Shown: positions 19,987 to 29,155, counted from the first letter of the stretch. The stretch: DNA of 64,000 nt from DASQZT01 sp963728965 (GCA_963728965.1 CAVSMH010000006.1:124001-188000), one strand, 5' to 3'. A program made the numbers and translations. Notes: generated by a model not told the origin, from the letters alone.

Positions 19987-21937
19987 GCACCAGCTCCCCA
20001 ATTTCAGCCCTGATTTGGCGGCTTGTAAAGTGATTGGCTTCCAGGGCGCCCGCCGGACAGGCCGCCACACAGGTGCCACAGCCATGACAGAGCAGGCCAT
20101 TCACCTCGGCCGTATTGCGCTCCGCGGCGTATGAGATGGCCCGGTAGGGGCATACCGATCCGCAGGTGCGGCAGCCGGAGCAGCGGGTTTCGTCCACCCG
20201 GGCCGTGACTGGTTCGACCAGGAGTTTCCGGCCTTCGACCAGTTCCGAAAGCGCGTGGCCGGCGGCGGCCGCGCCCATGGTCATCGCCTGCTGGATATCC
20301 ATTGGACCCTGGCAGGCGCCGGCAAGGTAGATTCCCCGCACTTTGCTGCGCGCGACGTCCACCCGTCCATGTAGTTCTTCGAAGAAACCAAACCCGTCGC
20401 GCGGTATATCCAAAACCCGCGCCAGGTCTCCGGCCCCTTCGCCGGGCGTCACCGGGGAACATAGGACGACCAGGTCGGCGGTGAGCGTTTGGAGAGTCGC
20501 CGCTTCGTCCTCGAATGCCAGTTCCACCGGGCCGTCGGCTCGCGCGAGCCTCACCGTGCCGCCGCGATATCGCATCCAGGTCGCCCGCGGGTTGGCCCGC
20601 GCCTGCCGATAGAGGTGAAAGGACTCTTTCCCGGGTACCGCCAGTTCACGATAGAGATGATAGATGGTGCACTCGGGAAGCCGCGCCGACAGCAAATGGT
20701 GGAACTTGAAGGCCGTGCTGCAGCAAACGCCCGAGCAGTACGGCACAGCTTCGTCCATGCTGCCGGCGCAATGCACCAATGCCACGCTGCGCGGGGGCTC
20801 GTTCGAAGGAGCAAGAATCTGGTTACCCGATGGCCCGTTGGAGGCCGCGATACGTTCGAATTCCAGGCTGTCGTATACCCCGGGGATGCTGCCATGCCCC
20901 AGGCCGGCCACTTCCCGGTAATCGCGCAGCCCGGCGCCGGTGGCCACGACGATGGCGCCCGCGGTGAACTCCCAAAGCCGGTCTCCGTCGCCATAGCGAA
21001 TGGCGCCTTCGACCGGGCATGCGTCGCGGCACAACGTGCAGTCCTCGCCGGAAGCACGCACGCACGCCGAGAAATTCAGAAAGGGCAGGTTCGGCAGCGC
21101 GCCGGCAAAGGGCATCGCCATCGCGTTTTGCCGATCCAGGCCGCGGTTGAATTCGTTCGATCGTGACGCCGGGCAGGGCGGCACACATTCTCCGCAGCCG
21201 ATGCAGGCTTCCTCGTCCACATAGCGCGGCTGCTGCCGCACCTTGACGGTGAAATTTCCGAAATAGCCCAGCACCTCGACCACTTCAGCCAGGGTGAGAA
21301 CTCGAATCCGGCGGGCATGCGGGCCGTGTAGTACCTCGCCCAGCAGTGGTTCCAGCATGCAGGGACCGCATTCCATGTTGGGGAAGAGCTCTTCGTAGAG
21401 CACCGGCAGTCCGCCCAGAACGGGCGAACGCTCCACCAGTATGACCTCACGACCGGCCGCCGCCAGCGCGAGCGCACTTTTGAGGCCCGCGGGACCCGCC
21501 CCGATCACCACGACCGCGGTCGATATGTCGAGGTAAGCTGGCTCGAGGGCATCGTGCAGGCGGACGCGCGCGGCCGCCGCCCGGATCTGCGCCGCCGCCT
21601 TGCGTACCGCCTGCTGCGGATCCGGCGTGACCCAGGCCACGTGTTCGCGGATGTTCACCATTTGCAGGTAGTACGGGTTCATGCCCGCTCCCGCCAGCAC
21701 CTCCATGAACGCGGCCTCGTATTCCCGCGGCGAACAGGCCGCGATCACCACCCGGTCCGGACGCTCTTCGGCCAGGTCGCGGGCGAGAAACTGCTTGCCG
21801 TCCTCCGAGCAGAGAAAATCGGCCGGCTTGATGAATGCCACTCCGGGAGATTGCCGCAGCGCGGCTGTGAGTGCGGCGCAATCCACCCGCTCGGCGATGT
21901 TGCTCCCGCACTGGCACAAGTAGATCCCGGTCTTCAT
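19979..21937 (-). CDS. hdrA: HdrA-like flavin/iron-sulfur electron-transfer subunit
   Basis: A 652-residue protein with HdrA domain order. The N-terminal domain (about 1-135) has LCQCGSN and AACSPREYEAAF. The thioredoxin-reductase-like FAD domain has VVVIGAGPAGLKSALALAAAG. Ferredoxin motifs follow: CIGCGECVPPCP inserted at about residue 245, CTLCRDACP near 315, and CSGCRTCGSVCP and CHGCGTCVAACP near the C-terminus. Motif NMECGPCMLEP is the cluster-ligating loop typical of HdrA. In methanogens HdrA bifurcates electrons from MvhADG between ferredoxin and HdrBC. Here no hdrB or hdrC is present, so the second acceptor is unknown. Overlaps the protease gene by 4 bp and mvhD by 8 bp. Confidence 0.93.
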   Translation of the reverse strand: MKTGIYLCQCGSNIAERVDCAALTAALRQSPGVAFIKPADFLCSEDGKQFLARDLAEERPDRVVIAACSPREYEAAFMEVLAGAGMNPYYLQMVNIREHVAWVTPDPQQAVRKAAAQIRAAAARVRLHDALEPAYLDISTAVVVIGAGPAGLKSALALAAAGREVILVERSPVLGGLPVLYEELFPNMECGPCMLEPLLGEVLHGPHARRIRVLTLAEVVEVLGYFGNFTVKVRQQPRYVDEEACIGCGECVPPCPASRSNEFNRGLDRQNAMAMPFAGALPNLPFLNFSACVRASGEDCTLCRDACPVEGAIRYGDGDRLWEFTAGAIVVATGAGLRDYREVAGLGHGSIPGVYDSLEFERIAASNGPSGNQILAPSNEPPRSVALVHCAGSMDEAVPYCSGVCCSTAFKFHHLLSARLPECTIYHLYRELAVPGKESFHLYRQARANPRATWMRYRGGTVRLARADGPVELAFEDEAATLQTLTADLVVLCSPVTPGEGAGDLARVLDIPRDGFGFFEELHGRVDVARSKVRGIYLAGACQGPMDIQQAMTMGAAAAGHALSELVEGRKLLVEPVTARVDETRCSGCRTCGSVCPYRAISYAAERNTAEVNGLLCHGCGTCVAACPAGALEANHFTSRQIRAEIGELVHD

Positions 21938-22389
21938 TGGGTCACGTCCTTCAGAATCTCCGCTATCACGACCTCGGCCGAACGTTCGACCGCCGGAGTT
22001 AAGGCCTCGCCAAAGGTCTCCACGTCGGCCGCCTCGATGGCCCAGATGCGGATTTCAGACGGCAGGCGAAGCCCGGCGGCGCGTCCGAATTCCAGCGCCG
22101 CCGGAAGGGTGGCGTCATGCAGGGAATGTACCCAGCGGCTCGCCGGCAGGTCCCCGTCCGCCAACCGGTGGATCGTTCCCGCAGGGCTGCCGCTGACGAT
22201 GGCATCCACCACGATGGCTCGATCGTAGCCGGTCATGGCCTCCATGAGCCGCATCCCGCCACAGCACACCTGCGCGGTGGCCACACCCGGGCTTCCTGCC
22301 AGACGCCGCTCCAGCGCGGCGGCGATCTTCAGTCCCACGCTGTCATCGCTTAAAACCGGGTTTCCCACACCTACGATCACGGTTGCCAT
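21934..22389 (-). CDS. Hydrogenase maturation endopeptidase
   Basis: A 151-residue protein starting MATVIVGVGNPVLSDDSVGL, the GxGNxxxxDDxxG signature of HyaD/HycI/FrhD-type proteases, with a second acidic site VVVDAIV and the histidine region VHSLHDATLP. These residues bind nickel of the immature active site and direct removal of the large-subunit C-terminal peptide. The large subunit next door carries such a peptide after its DPCxxCxxH motif, so the pair matches. The gene lies 6 bp after the large-subunit stop and overlaps hdrA by 4 bp. Confidence 0.93.
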   Translation of the reverse strand: MATVIVGVGNPVLSDDSVGLKIAAALERRLAGSPGVATAQVCCGGMRLMEAMTGYDRAIVVDAIVSGSPAGTIHRLADGDLPASRWVHSLHDATLPAALEFGRAAGLRLPSEIRIWAIEAADVETFGEALTPAVERSAEVVIAEILKDVTQ

Positions 22390-22395
22390 GGTGTC

Positions 22396-23865
22396 TCACT
22401 CTCCACGTGCCAGCGTGCCGATTACCTCGCCCGCGCCGTTCCGCAGTGTCACGCGAAGCGGCATCTGCCCGGGCAAGGAGTGGGTGGCACACGAAAGGCA
22501 TGGGTCGTACAGCCGGAAGGCCATTTCGATGCGGTTGAGGAGGCCTTCTTCCACGCACCCGCCGTGAATCAGCCTCTCGGCCGCGCGACGAATCGACATC
22601 GCCATCGCCGCGTGGTTGTGGGTCGTGCCGACAATGAGGTTGACTTTCCGCAGAATGCCCCGCTCATCGCTTTCGTAGTGATGAATCAGGGTGCCGCGCG
22701 GCGCCTCCACGCTGCCGATCCCGATTCCGGCAATCCGCTCGGGAATGCGGCGGATGTCAGGGGACGTAATCTCAGGATCGTCCGCCAGTTCGCGCATACG
22801 CTCGGCGGCATACAGCAGTTCGATGAGCCGCGCCCAGTGGGTCGCCAGACGGTGATGCACCGGCGCGCGCCCGCCGAAGGCGTCGTAGAATTTTTCGAAC
22901 TCTTCCTGCGCCAGTGGGGTGGCCATGCCCTCCGCGACATTGAGCCGCGCCAAGGGGGTGGCGCTGTAAACGCCGCTTTGGGCTCCGTCGTGGAAGCCGT
23001 GCCAGCCGACTTTCTTCAGGAAAGGAAACTTGAGATAAGTCCAGGGCTCCACGTGCTCGGCAAGGTGGTCGAGGTAGTCTCGGGGAGCAAAGCGCGTGAA
23101 CTCGGCTCCCACCGGATCCACCACTCGGATGGTGCCATCGTACAGGGCGAGGCGGTTGCCGGAGTCCACCGTTCCCATGTAGTAGGTCCGATGGTGGTAC
23201 ACGTCGCTTTCAATCTGCGCCCGGAACGTGCGGTCCTGCCAGACCACCTGTTCGAACAGGCGGAGGGTGAAACGGGCAAACTCGATATTCCGGCTTGCGG
23301 CCTCGCGCACCTGCTCCCGTTCCGCGTCCCCGAGGGATTTGCTCCAGCCGCCCGGAACGCCCGCCACCGGATGGATTCCCCTTCCGCCGATGGCCTGGAT
23401 GACGGCATGGTTGCGTGCCCGGCAGGCAATCACCTCCCGGCCCGCTTCCAGTCCTACCTTGCGCACGACTCCCAGGATGTTGCGCTCGGCGGGCGGCGCA
23501 TCCGGGCCAACCAGGAAATCCGGCCCGCCCAGCGCGTAGAAGTGGGTGGTGTGATCGGTGACGAAAAAGGCCATGTACAGTAATTCGCGGATCTTGTTCG
23601 CGGCGGCAGGTGGATCCACCGCGAACAGCGCGTCGAGCGCCTTTACCGAAGCCATGTGGTGCGCCTCTGGGCAGACGCCACAGATCCGGCTGGTGATCAC
23701 CGGCATATCTTCGGCTTGCCGTCCCACGCAGAACTGCTCGAAGCCGCGCAATTCCGGCACCTGGAGATACGCGTTGGCCACCTCGCCTTCAGAGTCGAGG
23801 AATATTTCGATTCTGCCGTGGCCTTCCAGGCGGGTGATCGGATCGATACTGACCTTCTTAAGCAC
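22396..23865 (-). CDS. mvhA: [NiFe]-hydrogenase large subunit, MvhA-like (group 3)
   Basis: A 489-residue catalytic subunit. It begins at a GTG (23863-23865) behind a strong GGAGGAAG; the open frame extends upstream but the next residues overlap the small-subunit gene. Motif L1 is RICGVCPEAHH near residue 60, and L2 is DPCLSCATH near the C-terminus. The four cysteines bind the Ni-Fe(CN)2CO centre. About 23 residues follow the final His, the peptide expected to be cut by the adjacent protease. Sequence features and the mvhG/mvhD/hdrA neighbours point to group 3c (methyl-viologen-reducing type). Assignment to the subgroup is inference from context. Confidence 0.94.
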   Translation of the reverse strand: MLKKVSIDPITRLEGHGRIEIFLDSEGEVANAYLQVPELRGFEQFCVGRQAEDMPVITSRICGVCPEAHHMASVKALDALFAVDPPAAANKIRELLYMAFFVTDHTTHFYALGGPDFLVGPDAPPAERNILGVVRKVGLEAGREVIACRARNHAVIQAIGGRGIHPVAGVPGGWSKSLGDAEREQVREAASRNIEFARFTLRLFEQVVWQDRTFRAQIESDVYHHRTYYMGTVDSGNRLALYDGTIRVVDPVGAEFTRFAPRDYLDHLAEHVEPWTYLKFPFLKKVGWHGFHDGAQSGVYSATPLARLNVAEGMATPLAQEEFEKFYDAFGGRAPVHHRLATHWARLIELLYAAERMRELADDPEITSPDIRRIPERIAGIGIGSVEAPRGTLIHHYESDERGILRKVNLIVGTTHNHAAMAMSIRRAAERLIHGGCVEEGLLNRIEMAFRLYDPCLSCATHSLPGQMPLRVTLRNGAGEVIGTLARGE

Positions 23866-24868
23866 GCCTTCCTCCGAGGATGGAGCCGGCCAGCCCGTAC
23901 TTGTAAAACGTGCCCGCCGGATCCGCCAGCGCGGCCGCGGCCGTTTCCGTACGGCGGCAGATCTCTTCGGCGCCGACGCCCTTGAACTCCCCGGTGCCGA
24001 GTACGGACCCGAGCGCCGCCAACATTTTCGCCCCCTGATCGGCGATCCCGTCCGCGGGGCCATAGCACCCGCTACAGGGAACGTTGACCCGAGGGCACAA
24101 CGCGCCGCATCCGTCGCGTGTCGCCACACCCATGCACAACAGACCCTGTTCAAGGAGGCACCGGCTGCTGTCGGGAACGATCTCGAAGTTGCGGTACAGG
24201 CGTGGGATGCGCTTGGGGCTCTTTTCCCGGGAGCATTCCCGGCACACCGAGGATATGCCGCCACCCAGGACACTGCCTTTGGGCGGCAGCGGTTCGCCCC
24301 GGCCGATCCGGTCCAGCACGTGCCAGACCTGTTCCGGCTCGGGCGGACAGCCAGGAATAAAGTAGTCCACTTCCACGGTCTGTGCGAGCGTGCCGACCTG
24401 CTCGAAGAAGTGCGGCAAGGACAGCTCGCCCTCCGGTACGGATGTCACCTCGGCCGGGATGACTGGTTCCGCCTGTTCCGCCGAAGCGCAGCTTGAGAAG
24501 ATCGTCGCCAGATGCTCCTGCCGGGTGGACAGGTTGCTCAGCGCCGGGATTCCACCCGATGCGGAGCACGAGCCGTAAGCCACCAGGACCTGGGATCGAG
24601 CTCGCAGCAGGCGCGCCATTTCCGCGTTCTCGGCCGTACGTACGGCCCCATTGAAAAGCGTAATGGCAATACTCCGCTCCGGCATGGCCTCAATGTCCTG
24701 CTTCTTGGTGTCGAGGAGGCAGGGGCAGAAGACCAGATCGAAGAGGCGGTCGACCGCAAGGATGCGTTCGTGCAGATTGACTAGTGCGATCTCGCAGCCG
24801 CCGCATGAGGAGGCCCAGTAGACACTGAGCTTCGGACGCTGTGAAACGGCTCTTCCGTCCGCGGCCAT
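23858..24868 (-). CDS. mvhG: [NiFe]-hydrogenase small subunit, MvhG-like
   Basis: A 336-residue iron-sulfur subunit. Proximal cluster ligands lie in SSCGGCEIALV, AYGSCSASGGIPAL and FIPGCPPEPEQV. A C-terminal region has further cysteines (SVCRECSREK, GCGALCPRVNVPCSGCYGP) that ligate medial and distal clusters. There is no Tat signal peptide, so the enzyme is cytosolic, as expected for group 3. The ATG at 24866-24868 gives MAADGRAVSQRPKLSVYW. It begins 2 bp after the tusA-like stop and overlaps the large subunit by 8 bp. Confidence 0.94.
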   Translation of the reverse strand: MAADGRAVSQRPKLSVYWASSCGGCEIALVNLHERILAVDRLFDLVFCPCLLDTKKQDIEAMPERSIAITLFNGAVRTAENAEMARLLRARSQVLVAYGSCSASGGIPALSNLSTRQEHLATIFSSCASAEQAEPVIPAEVTSVPEGELSLPHFFEQVGTLAQTVEVDYFIPGCPPEPEQVWHVLDRIGRGEPLPPKGSVLGGGISSVCRECSREKSPKRIPRLYRNFEIVPDSSRCLLEQGLLCMGVATRDGCGALCPRVNVPCSGCYGPADGIADQGAKMLAALGSVLGTGEFKGVGAEEICRRTETAAAALADPAGTFYKYGLAGSILGGRRA

Positions 24869-24870
24869 GT

Positions 24871-25092
24871 TCAGACCTGCACCTGGCACCGCTTGGCCGC
24901 GCCTTCGTTCCTCATCCAGAGCAGGGCTTTTTTCGTGCGCTGGCACCACTGCCTGACGTCGGTTTCGAAGGTGGGGCAATCCGCGACCACCTCGATGATG
25001 TCCCCTTTGTTCATGCTGCGGGTCTCGTTAAGCAGCTTCAGTTGCGGCTGCGGGCATTTCAGCCCCCGTGCGTCAATGACTTTTGCCGGCAT
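24871..25092 (-). CDS. tusA: TusA/SirA-family sulfur carrier protein
   Basis: A 73-residue protein: MPAKVIDARGLKCPQPQLKLLNETRSM, with the CPxP motif (CPQPQ) of the TusA/SirA/YeeD family, and the usual GDIIEVVADCPTFETDVRQWCQ beta-alpha-beta core. TusA proteins carry persulfide sulfur on the CPxP cysteine for tRNA thiolation, molybdenum cofactor synthesis or sulfur metabolism. Here the gene is the first of the close hydrogenase genes (2 bp from mvhG), so the partner may be the hydrogenase/HdrA complex rather than tRNA. That role is inference. tusA-hdr associations are known in sulfur oxidisers. Confidence 0.88.
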   Translation of the reverse strand: MPAKVIDARGLKCPQPQLKLLNETRSMNKGDIIEVVADCPTFETDVRQWCQRTKKALLWMRNEGAAKRCQVQV

Positions 25093-25115
25093 TGTTCACT
25101 CCTCGGTTTTGTGGA

Positions 25116-26081
25116 TCATCCCGCCACTTCGCGGAGGCTGGTCAGTAGCCCCGTCATCACTTGCGCGCGTTCCCCGATTTCCTGACTGGTCATGGCGGTT
25201 TGGCGGGAATCGTCGCTGGTCTGGCCAATGATTTTCTGCACCGCTCGAATGGTGGACGAGACATGCTCCATGGCCAGTGCCAGTTCGTCGCTGCTGCTGG
25301 TGAAGTCCTTGACGAGGGTCTGCGCGCTGCCGGTATGCTCGATCAGGCCACGCACCGTCCCCGCGACGGAGTCGAGCCTCGAAACACCGTCGAGCGTGTT
25401 CGCCACCGACTCCTCCACCAGTCTGGCGATGTCGCCCGCCGCCTGCGCCGAGCGCTGCGCGAGCCGCCGCACCTCCTCGGCAACCACGGCGAAGCCCGCC
25501 CCCGATTCGCCGGCCCGCGCCGCTTCGATGGCCGCGTTCAAGGCGAGGATGTTGGTTTGAAATGCGATTTCGTCGACCACCTTGGTGATCTGTGCAATTT
25601 TCGCAGCGGAATCGCGGTTGCGGTGAATGGAACCGACCATCTGCTCCAGATCCTCCGCGGTGCGGTTGGCGAGTTGATGGGTATCCTCCATCATTTGAAC
25701 CGCGGTACGTCCGCTCTCCGAGCTTTGGCGCGTGATGGATACCATCAGGTCCGTCGTTCCGCATGCCTGTTCGACCGATTCCGACTCCTGCGACGCCCCC
25801 TCGGAGATCGAGCGGCTGATCTCCGTCAATCCGGCGGAGTTGCGGTTCATCGCATCGACCACCGTGACCATATCGCCGGCGACACCTCGGATCACGGAGA
25901 TGGACCGGCGGATCGTGAGATAGCCGAGGGCCAGCATGGCATAACATGCCAGCAGCAGCAGAACCCGTGCCCCAAGCGGCGCGCGTGTCGCCAGGATTCC
26001 GGCAGCAGTAGCAAAGGCGGCGAAGACCGGAAAACCAATCGCCGTCGCGCGAACGAGGTTGCGCGTAAACTTCGGGAACAT
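25116..26081 (-). CDS. Methyl-accepting chemotaxis-like transducer without ligand-binding domain
   Basis: A 321-residue protein from the ATG at 26079-26081, which follows a strong GGAGGTTTG. Two closely spaced hydrophobic helices (about residues 10-32 and 37-55) lead straight into the cytoplasmic signalling domain. The hairpin tip reads DEIAFQTNILALNAAIEAARAGE, with GFAVVAEEVRRLAQRSAQAA after it. There is no periplasmic sensory domain and no visible HAMP. No cheA, cheW or cheB/R is nearby. It ends 23 bp before the tusA-like gene and is likely cotranscribed with the hydrogenase operon, hinting at energy or redox sensing. Confidence 0.9.
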   Translation of the reverse strand: MFPKFTRNLVRATAIGFPVFAAFATAAGILATRAPLGARVLLLLACYAMLALGYLTIRRSISVIRGVAGDMVTVVDAMNRNSAGLTEISRSISEGASQESESVEQACGTTDLMVSITRQSSESGRTAVQMMEDTHQLANRTAEDLEQMVGSIHRNRDSAAKIAQITKVVDEIAFQTNILALNAAIEAARAGESGAGFAVVAEEVRRLAQRSAQAAGDIARLVEESVANTLDGVSRLDSVAGTVRGLIEHTGSAQTLVKDFTSSSDELALAMEHVSSTIRAVQKIIGQTSDDSRQTAMTSQEIGERAQVMTGLLTSLREVAG

Positions 26082-26282
26082 CAAACCTCCGAAAAACGTG
26101 GACCCTGGTCTCAGGAATAGTATCGGAAAGATGTCGAAAAACCTTAGGCTCTTCACCAGAAATATCTCATCATTACGAAGATTCCGGGGAAAACCCAACG
26201 AGCGTTTCGCGCCCTGCCGCATGCGCCCTCCCGGCCGCCCGCGGTTCCGTGTACGATCTTAATTTCGGAGCAAAAGCTACTC

Positions 26283-28856
26283 ATGAAACCTGAAGCCCTG
26301 GCCGTGCGGTGCGTCGCCATCGCGATACTACTGTCTCCCTTGGGTCTGTCGCAGGGCACCTTGGCTGATTACCAGCGCGCCCAGGGTCTGCCAAGCAGGG
26401 CCCGGGAACTGGTTGTGAACGTCCCTGGGCCGGTGACCTGGATCGGCGATTCCGACCGTTTCTGGTATTCCAAGTCCGTGCCGGGCGGTACCGAGTTCGT
26501 CCTGGTGGATGCGGCCGTCGGAACCAAAAAGCCCGCCTTCGATCACGACCGGCTGGCCGCCGCCATCTCCGCGGCATCCGGCGGAAAGTACACGGGGCTC
26601 ACGCTACCGTTCGCGCCACGGCCGGGCGGGCGCCCGGGCGCCGGCACGGCCGGCCGGGCCGGCGCCGGCCCCGCTCCCGGAAGGCTCACGTTTCTGGATC
26701 ACGAAGGCACCCTGCAGTTCGGCGCCGAGGGCTTCCTGTGGAAGTGCAGCCTCGCCGACTATTCCTGCGTCAAAGGCGAGACACTGCCGCCGTCCACGCC
26801 AGCAGGGCGCGGCGGCGCGCCGCAGCCCGACAACTTGCTCGCGGCGCCTCTCATGGAGGGCGGCGACCCGCTCGACGGCCTGGAGTATCGGGCCCCATCT
26901 CCACAGCAGCCTGCGGGCAACCCCGGCGTCTCCAGCCGTCCATCCGGCTGCGCCCCGCGTGCTCCATCGCCCCGCCACCTTCCGACCCGCGGCGGCCGCG
27001 GCGGCGCGTCCCCCCGGGGAGCGCAAGCCGTCGAACCCGTTGTCTGCGCTTCCTTCGACGGCCGCTGGGAGGCGCTCATCCAGAACTTCAACGTCTATCT
27101 GCGGCCCTCCGGCTCCCGAGAACCCGCAACCGCGTTGAGTCTCGATGGCTCGGAAGGCAATTCCTATACGCTTCGTTCCGTGGCTTGGTCCCCCGACTCC
27201 CGAAAGCTCGTGGCCTATCACACCCGGCCCGGCTACGACCGCCAGGTTCACTTCATCGAGTCTTCCCCTGCCGACCAGCTCCAGCCGAAACACTCCTCCA
27301 TCCTCTACCGCAAACCGGGCGACGCGCTGGATATTGCGTACCCAGCCCTGTTCGACATCGGCACCCGCCAAGAGATCGAGATCGACCGCGAGCTGTTCCC
27401 CAACGCTTTCAATCTCACCCCACCCGTCTGGTGGAAAGACAGCCGCGCCTTCACCTTCGAATACAACCAGCGCGGTCACCAGGTTTATCGCGTCATCGAA
27501 GTGAATGCCGAAACCGGCAAGGCGCGCGCGCTCATCGAGGAGCGGAGCAAGACCTTCATTTACTACAACCCTCTCGGTCCGGGCCTCTCCGCGGGCCGAC
27601 GGTACCGCCACGACATCAACGATGGCAAGGAGATCCTCTGGGCCTCCGAACGGGATGGATGGGAACACCTCTATCTCTACGACGGCGAGACCGCCAAAGT
27701 GAAAAATCAGATCACCCGGGGCGACTGGGTGGTCCGCGCGGTGGACCGTGTGGATGACGCCAGCCGTCAGATCTGGTTCGAGGCCGGGGGCATGAATCCC
27801 GGTCAGGATCCCTACTTCACTCAGTACTACCGCATCAATTTCGACGGCACCGGTCTCACCCGGTTCACGGATGCCGACGGCAACCACACCGTCACCTTCT
27901 CCGCCGATCGGCAATATTACGTCGATACCTGGTCGCGCGTGGACCTCCCGCCCGCCGCGCAGTTGCGCCGCACCAGCGACCGCAAGGTCCTCGTGGATCT
28001 CGATACCGCCGATGCTTCGGCGCTGCTTGCCGCCGGCTTCCGCTACCCCGAGGTCTTCGTCGCCAAAGGCCGTGACGGCAAGACCGATATCTGGGGCATC
28101 ATCGTGCGTCCCACCAACTTCGACCCGCACAAACAGTACCCCGTGATTGAGCAGATTTACGCCGGCCCGCAGGGCTCGTTCGTCCCCAAAAGCTTTAGTC
28201 CGGGTTCGGGTTTACAGTCCCTGGCCGAGTTGGGATTCATCGTCGTGCAGATCGATGGCATGGGCACCAGCAACCGCTCCAAAGCGTTTCACGACGTCGC
28301 CTATCAGAACCTGGGGGACGCCGGTTTTCCCGATCGCATCCTCTGGCACAAAGCCGTCGCGGCCCGTTATCCTTATTACGACATCAGCCGCGTCGGCATC
28401 TACGGCACCTCTGCCGGGGGGCAGAACGCCCTGGGCGGCGCCCTGTTCCATCCCGATTTCTACCAGGTGGTGGTCACCAACAGCGGCTGCCACGACAATC
28501 GCATGGATAAGATCTGGTGGAACGAACAATGGATGGGATGGCCGCTCGGCCCCCAGTATTCCGCCTCTTCGAACGTGGATAACGCTTACCGCTTGCAGGG
28601 CAAGGCCTTGATCATCATCGGCGAAATGGACAGCAACGTCGATCCTTCTTCCTCGCTCCAGGTGGTCAACGCCCTGGTGAAGGCCAACAAACATTTCGAC
28701 ATGCTGTTCATCCCCGGACAGAATCACGGGGTGGCCGTGCTCGCTACCCAGCATTATTTGCAGGACTATTTCGTTCACAACCTGCTGGGTGTGGAGCCGC
28801 CCGACTGGAACAAGGTGGCTCTTGCCGCCGAACCCTCCACGGCAGGTGGCAACTGA
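26283..28856 (+). CDS. Secreted S9 family peptidase, dipeptidyl-peptidase IV type
   Basis: An 857-residue protein with a signal peptide (about residues 1-23, VAIAILLSPLGLSQG). A DPP-IV N-terminal beta-propeller spans about residues 100-590, interrupted by Gly/Pro/Arg-rich low-complexity segments (around 105-145 and 220-260). The C-terminal alpha/beta-hydrolase domain has Ser710 in GIYGTSAGGQNALGG, Asp787 in DSNVDPSSS and His815 in GQNHGV, a complete catalytic triad. The family removes dipeptides from, or cuts after Pro in, small peptides in the periplasm or outside the cell. The low-complexity inserts are unusual for the family. The 299 bp between this gene and the TonB receptor contain no recognisable gene. 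Confidence 0.9.
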   Translation: MKPEALAVRCVAIAILLSPLGLSQGTLADYQRAQGLPSRARELVVNVPGPVTWIGDSDRFWYSKSVPGGTEFVLVDAAVGTKKPAFDHDRLAAAISAASGGKYTGLTLPFAPRPGGRPGAGTAGRAGAGPAPGRLTFLDHEGTLQFGAEGFLWKCSLADYSCVKGETLPPSTPAGRGGAPQPDNLLAAPLMEGGDPLDGLEYRAPSPQQPAGNPGVSSRPSGCAPRAPSPRHLPTRGGRGGASPRGAQAVEPVVCASFDGRWEALIQNFNVYLRPSGSREPATALSLDGSEGNSYTLRSVAWSPDSRKLVAYHTRPGYDRQVHFIESSPADQLQPKHSSILYRKPGDALDIAYPALFDIGTRQEIEIDRELFPNAFNLTPPVWWKDSRAFTFEYNQRGHQVYRVIEVNAETGKARALIEERSKTFIYYNPLGPGLSAGRRYRHDINDGKEILWASERDGWEHLYLYDGETAKVKNQITRGDWVVRAVDRVDDASRQIWFEAGGMNPGQDPYFTQYYRINFDGTGLTRFTDADGNHTVTFSADRQYYVDTWSRVDLPPAAQLRRTSDRKVLVDLDTADASALLAAGFRYPEVFVAKGRDGKTDIWGIIVRPTNFDPHKQYPVIEQIYAGPQGSFVPKSFSPGSGLQSLAELGFIVVQIDGMGTSNRSKAFHDVAYQNLGDAGFPDRILWHKAVAARYPYYDISRVGIYGTSAGGQNALGGALFHPDFYQVVVTNSGCHDNRMDKIWWNEQWMGWPLGPQYSASSNVDNAYRLQGKALIIIGEMDSNVDPSSSLQVVNALVKANKHFDMLFIPGQNHGVAVLATQHYLQDYFVHNLLGVEPPDWNKVALAAEPSTAGGN

Positions 28857-29155
28857 AGGAGCGTCTGCGGTGAGCCGGAGTGCGGTGGATTCGGCCATCA
28901 GCACAAAAACAATATGTGCCATTCGAGATCCACGTGGCCGTGCATGAGATGCGACACCCGCGGGCGTGAAATCCTGAACCATTCTCATCCGTTTCCGGCT
29001 GGCCGATCCATCAAACCAGATTCCGTCTCCCGATTTCAGAAGCCCTCTCTCGCGCCGCCTGCCCGTTTTCCGTGAGTCACGGCACGCTCGCTACAAAGCG
29101 GCGTGGAGAATAATCCACTCGCCGGGTTGGCCGTCAATCTGCGATAGACGCGGCT

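Noticed and set aside
28857..29155. Search for tRNA, riboswitch or small gene between the S9 peptidase and TonB receptor
   Set aside because: No cloverleaf, conserved riboswitch core or ribosome-linked frame could be seen.
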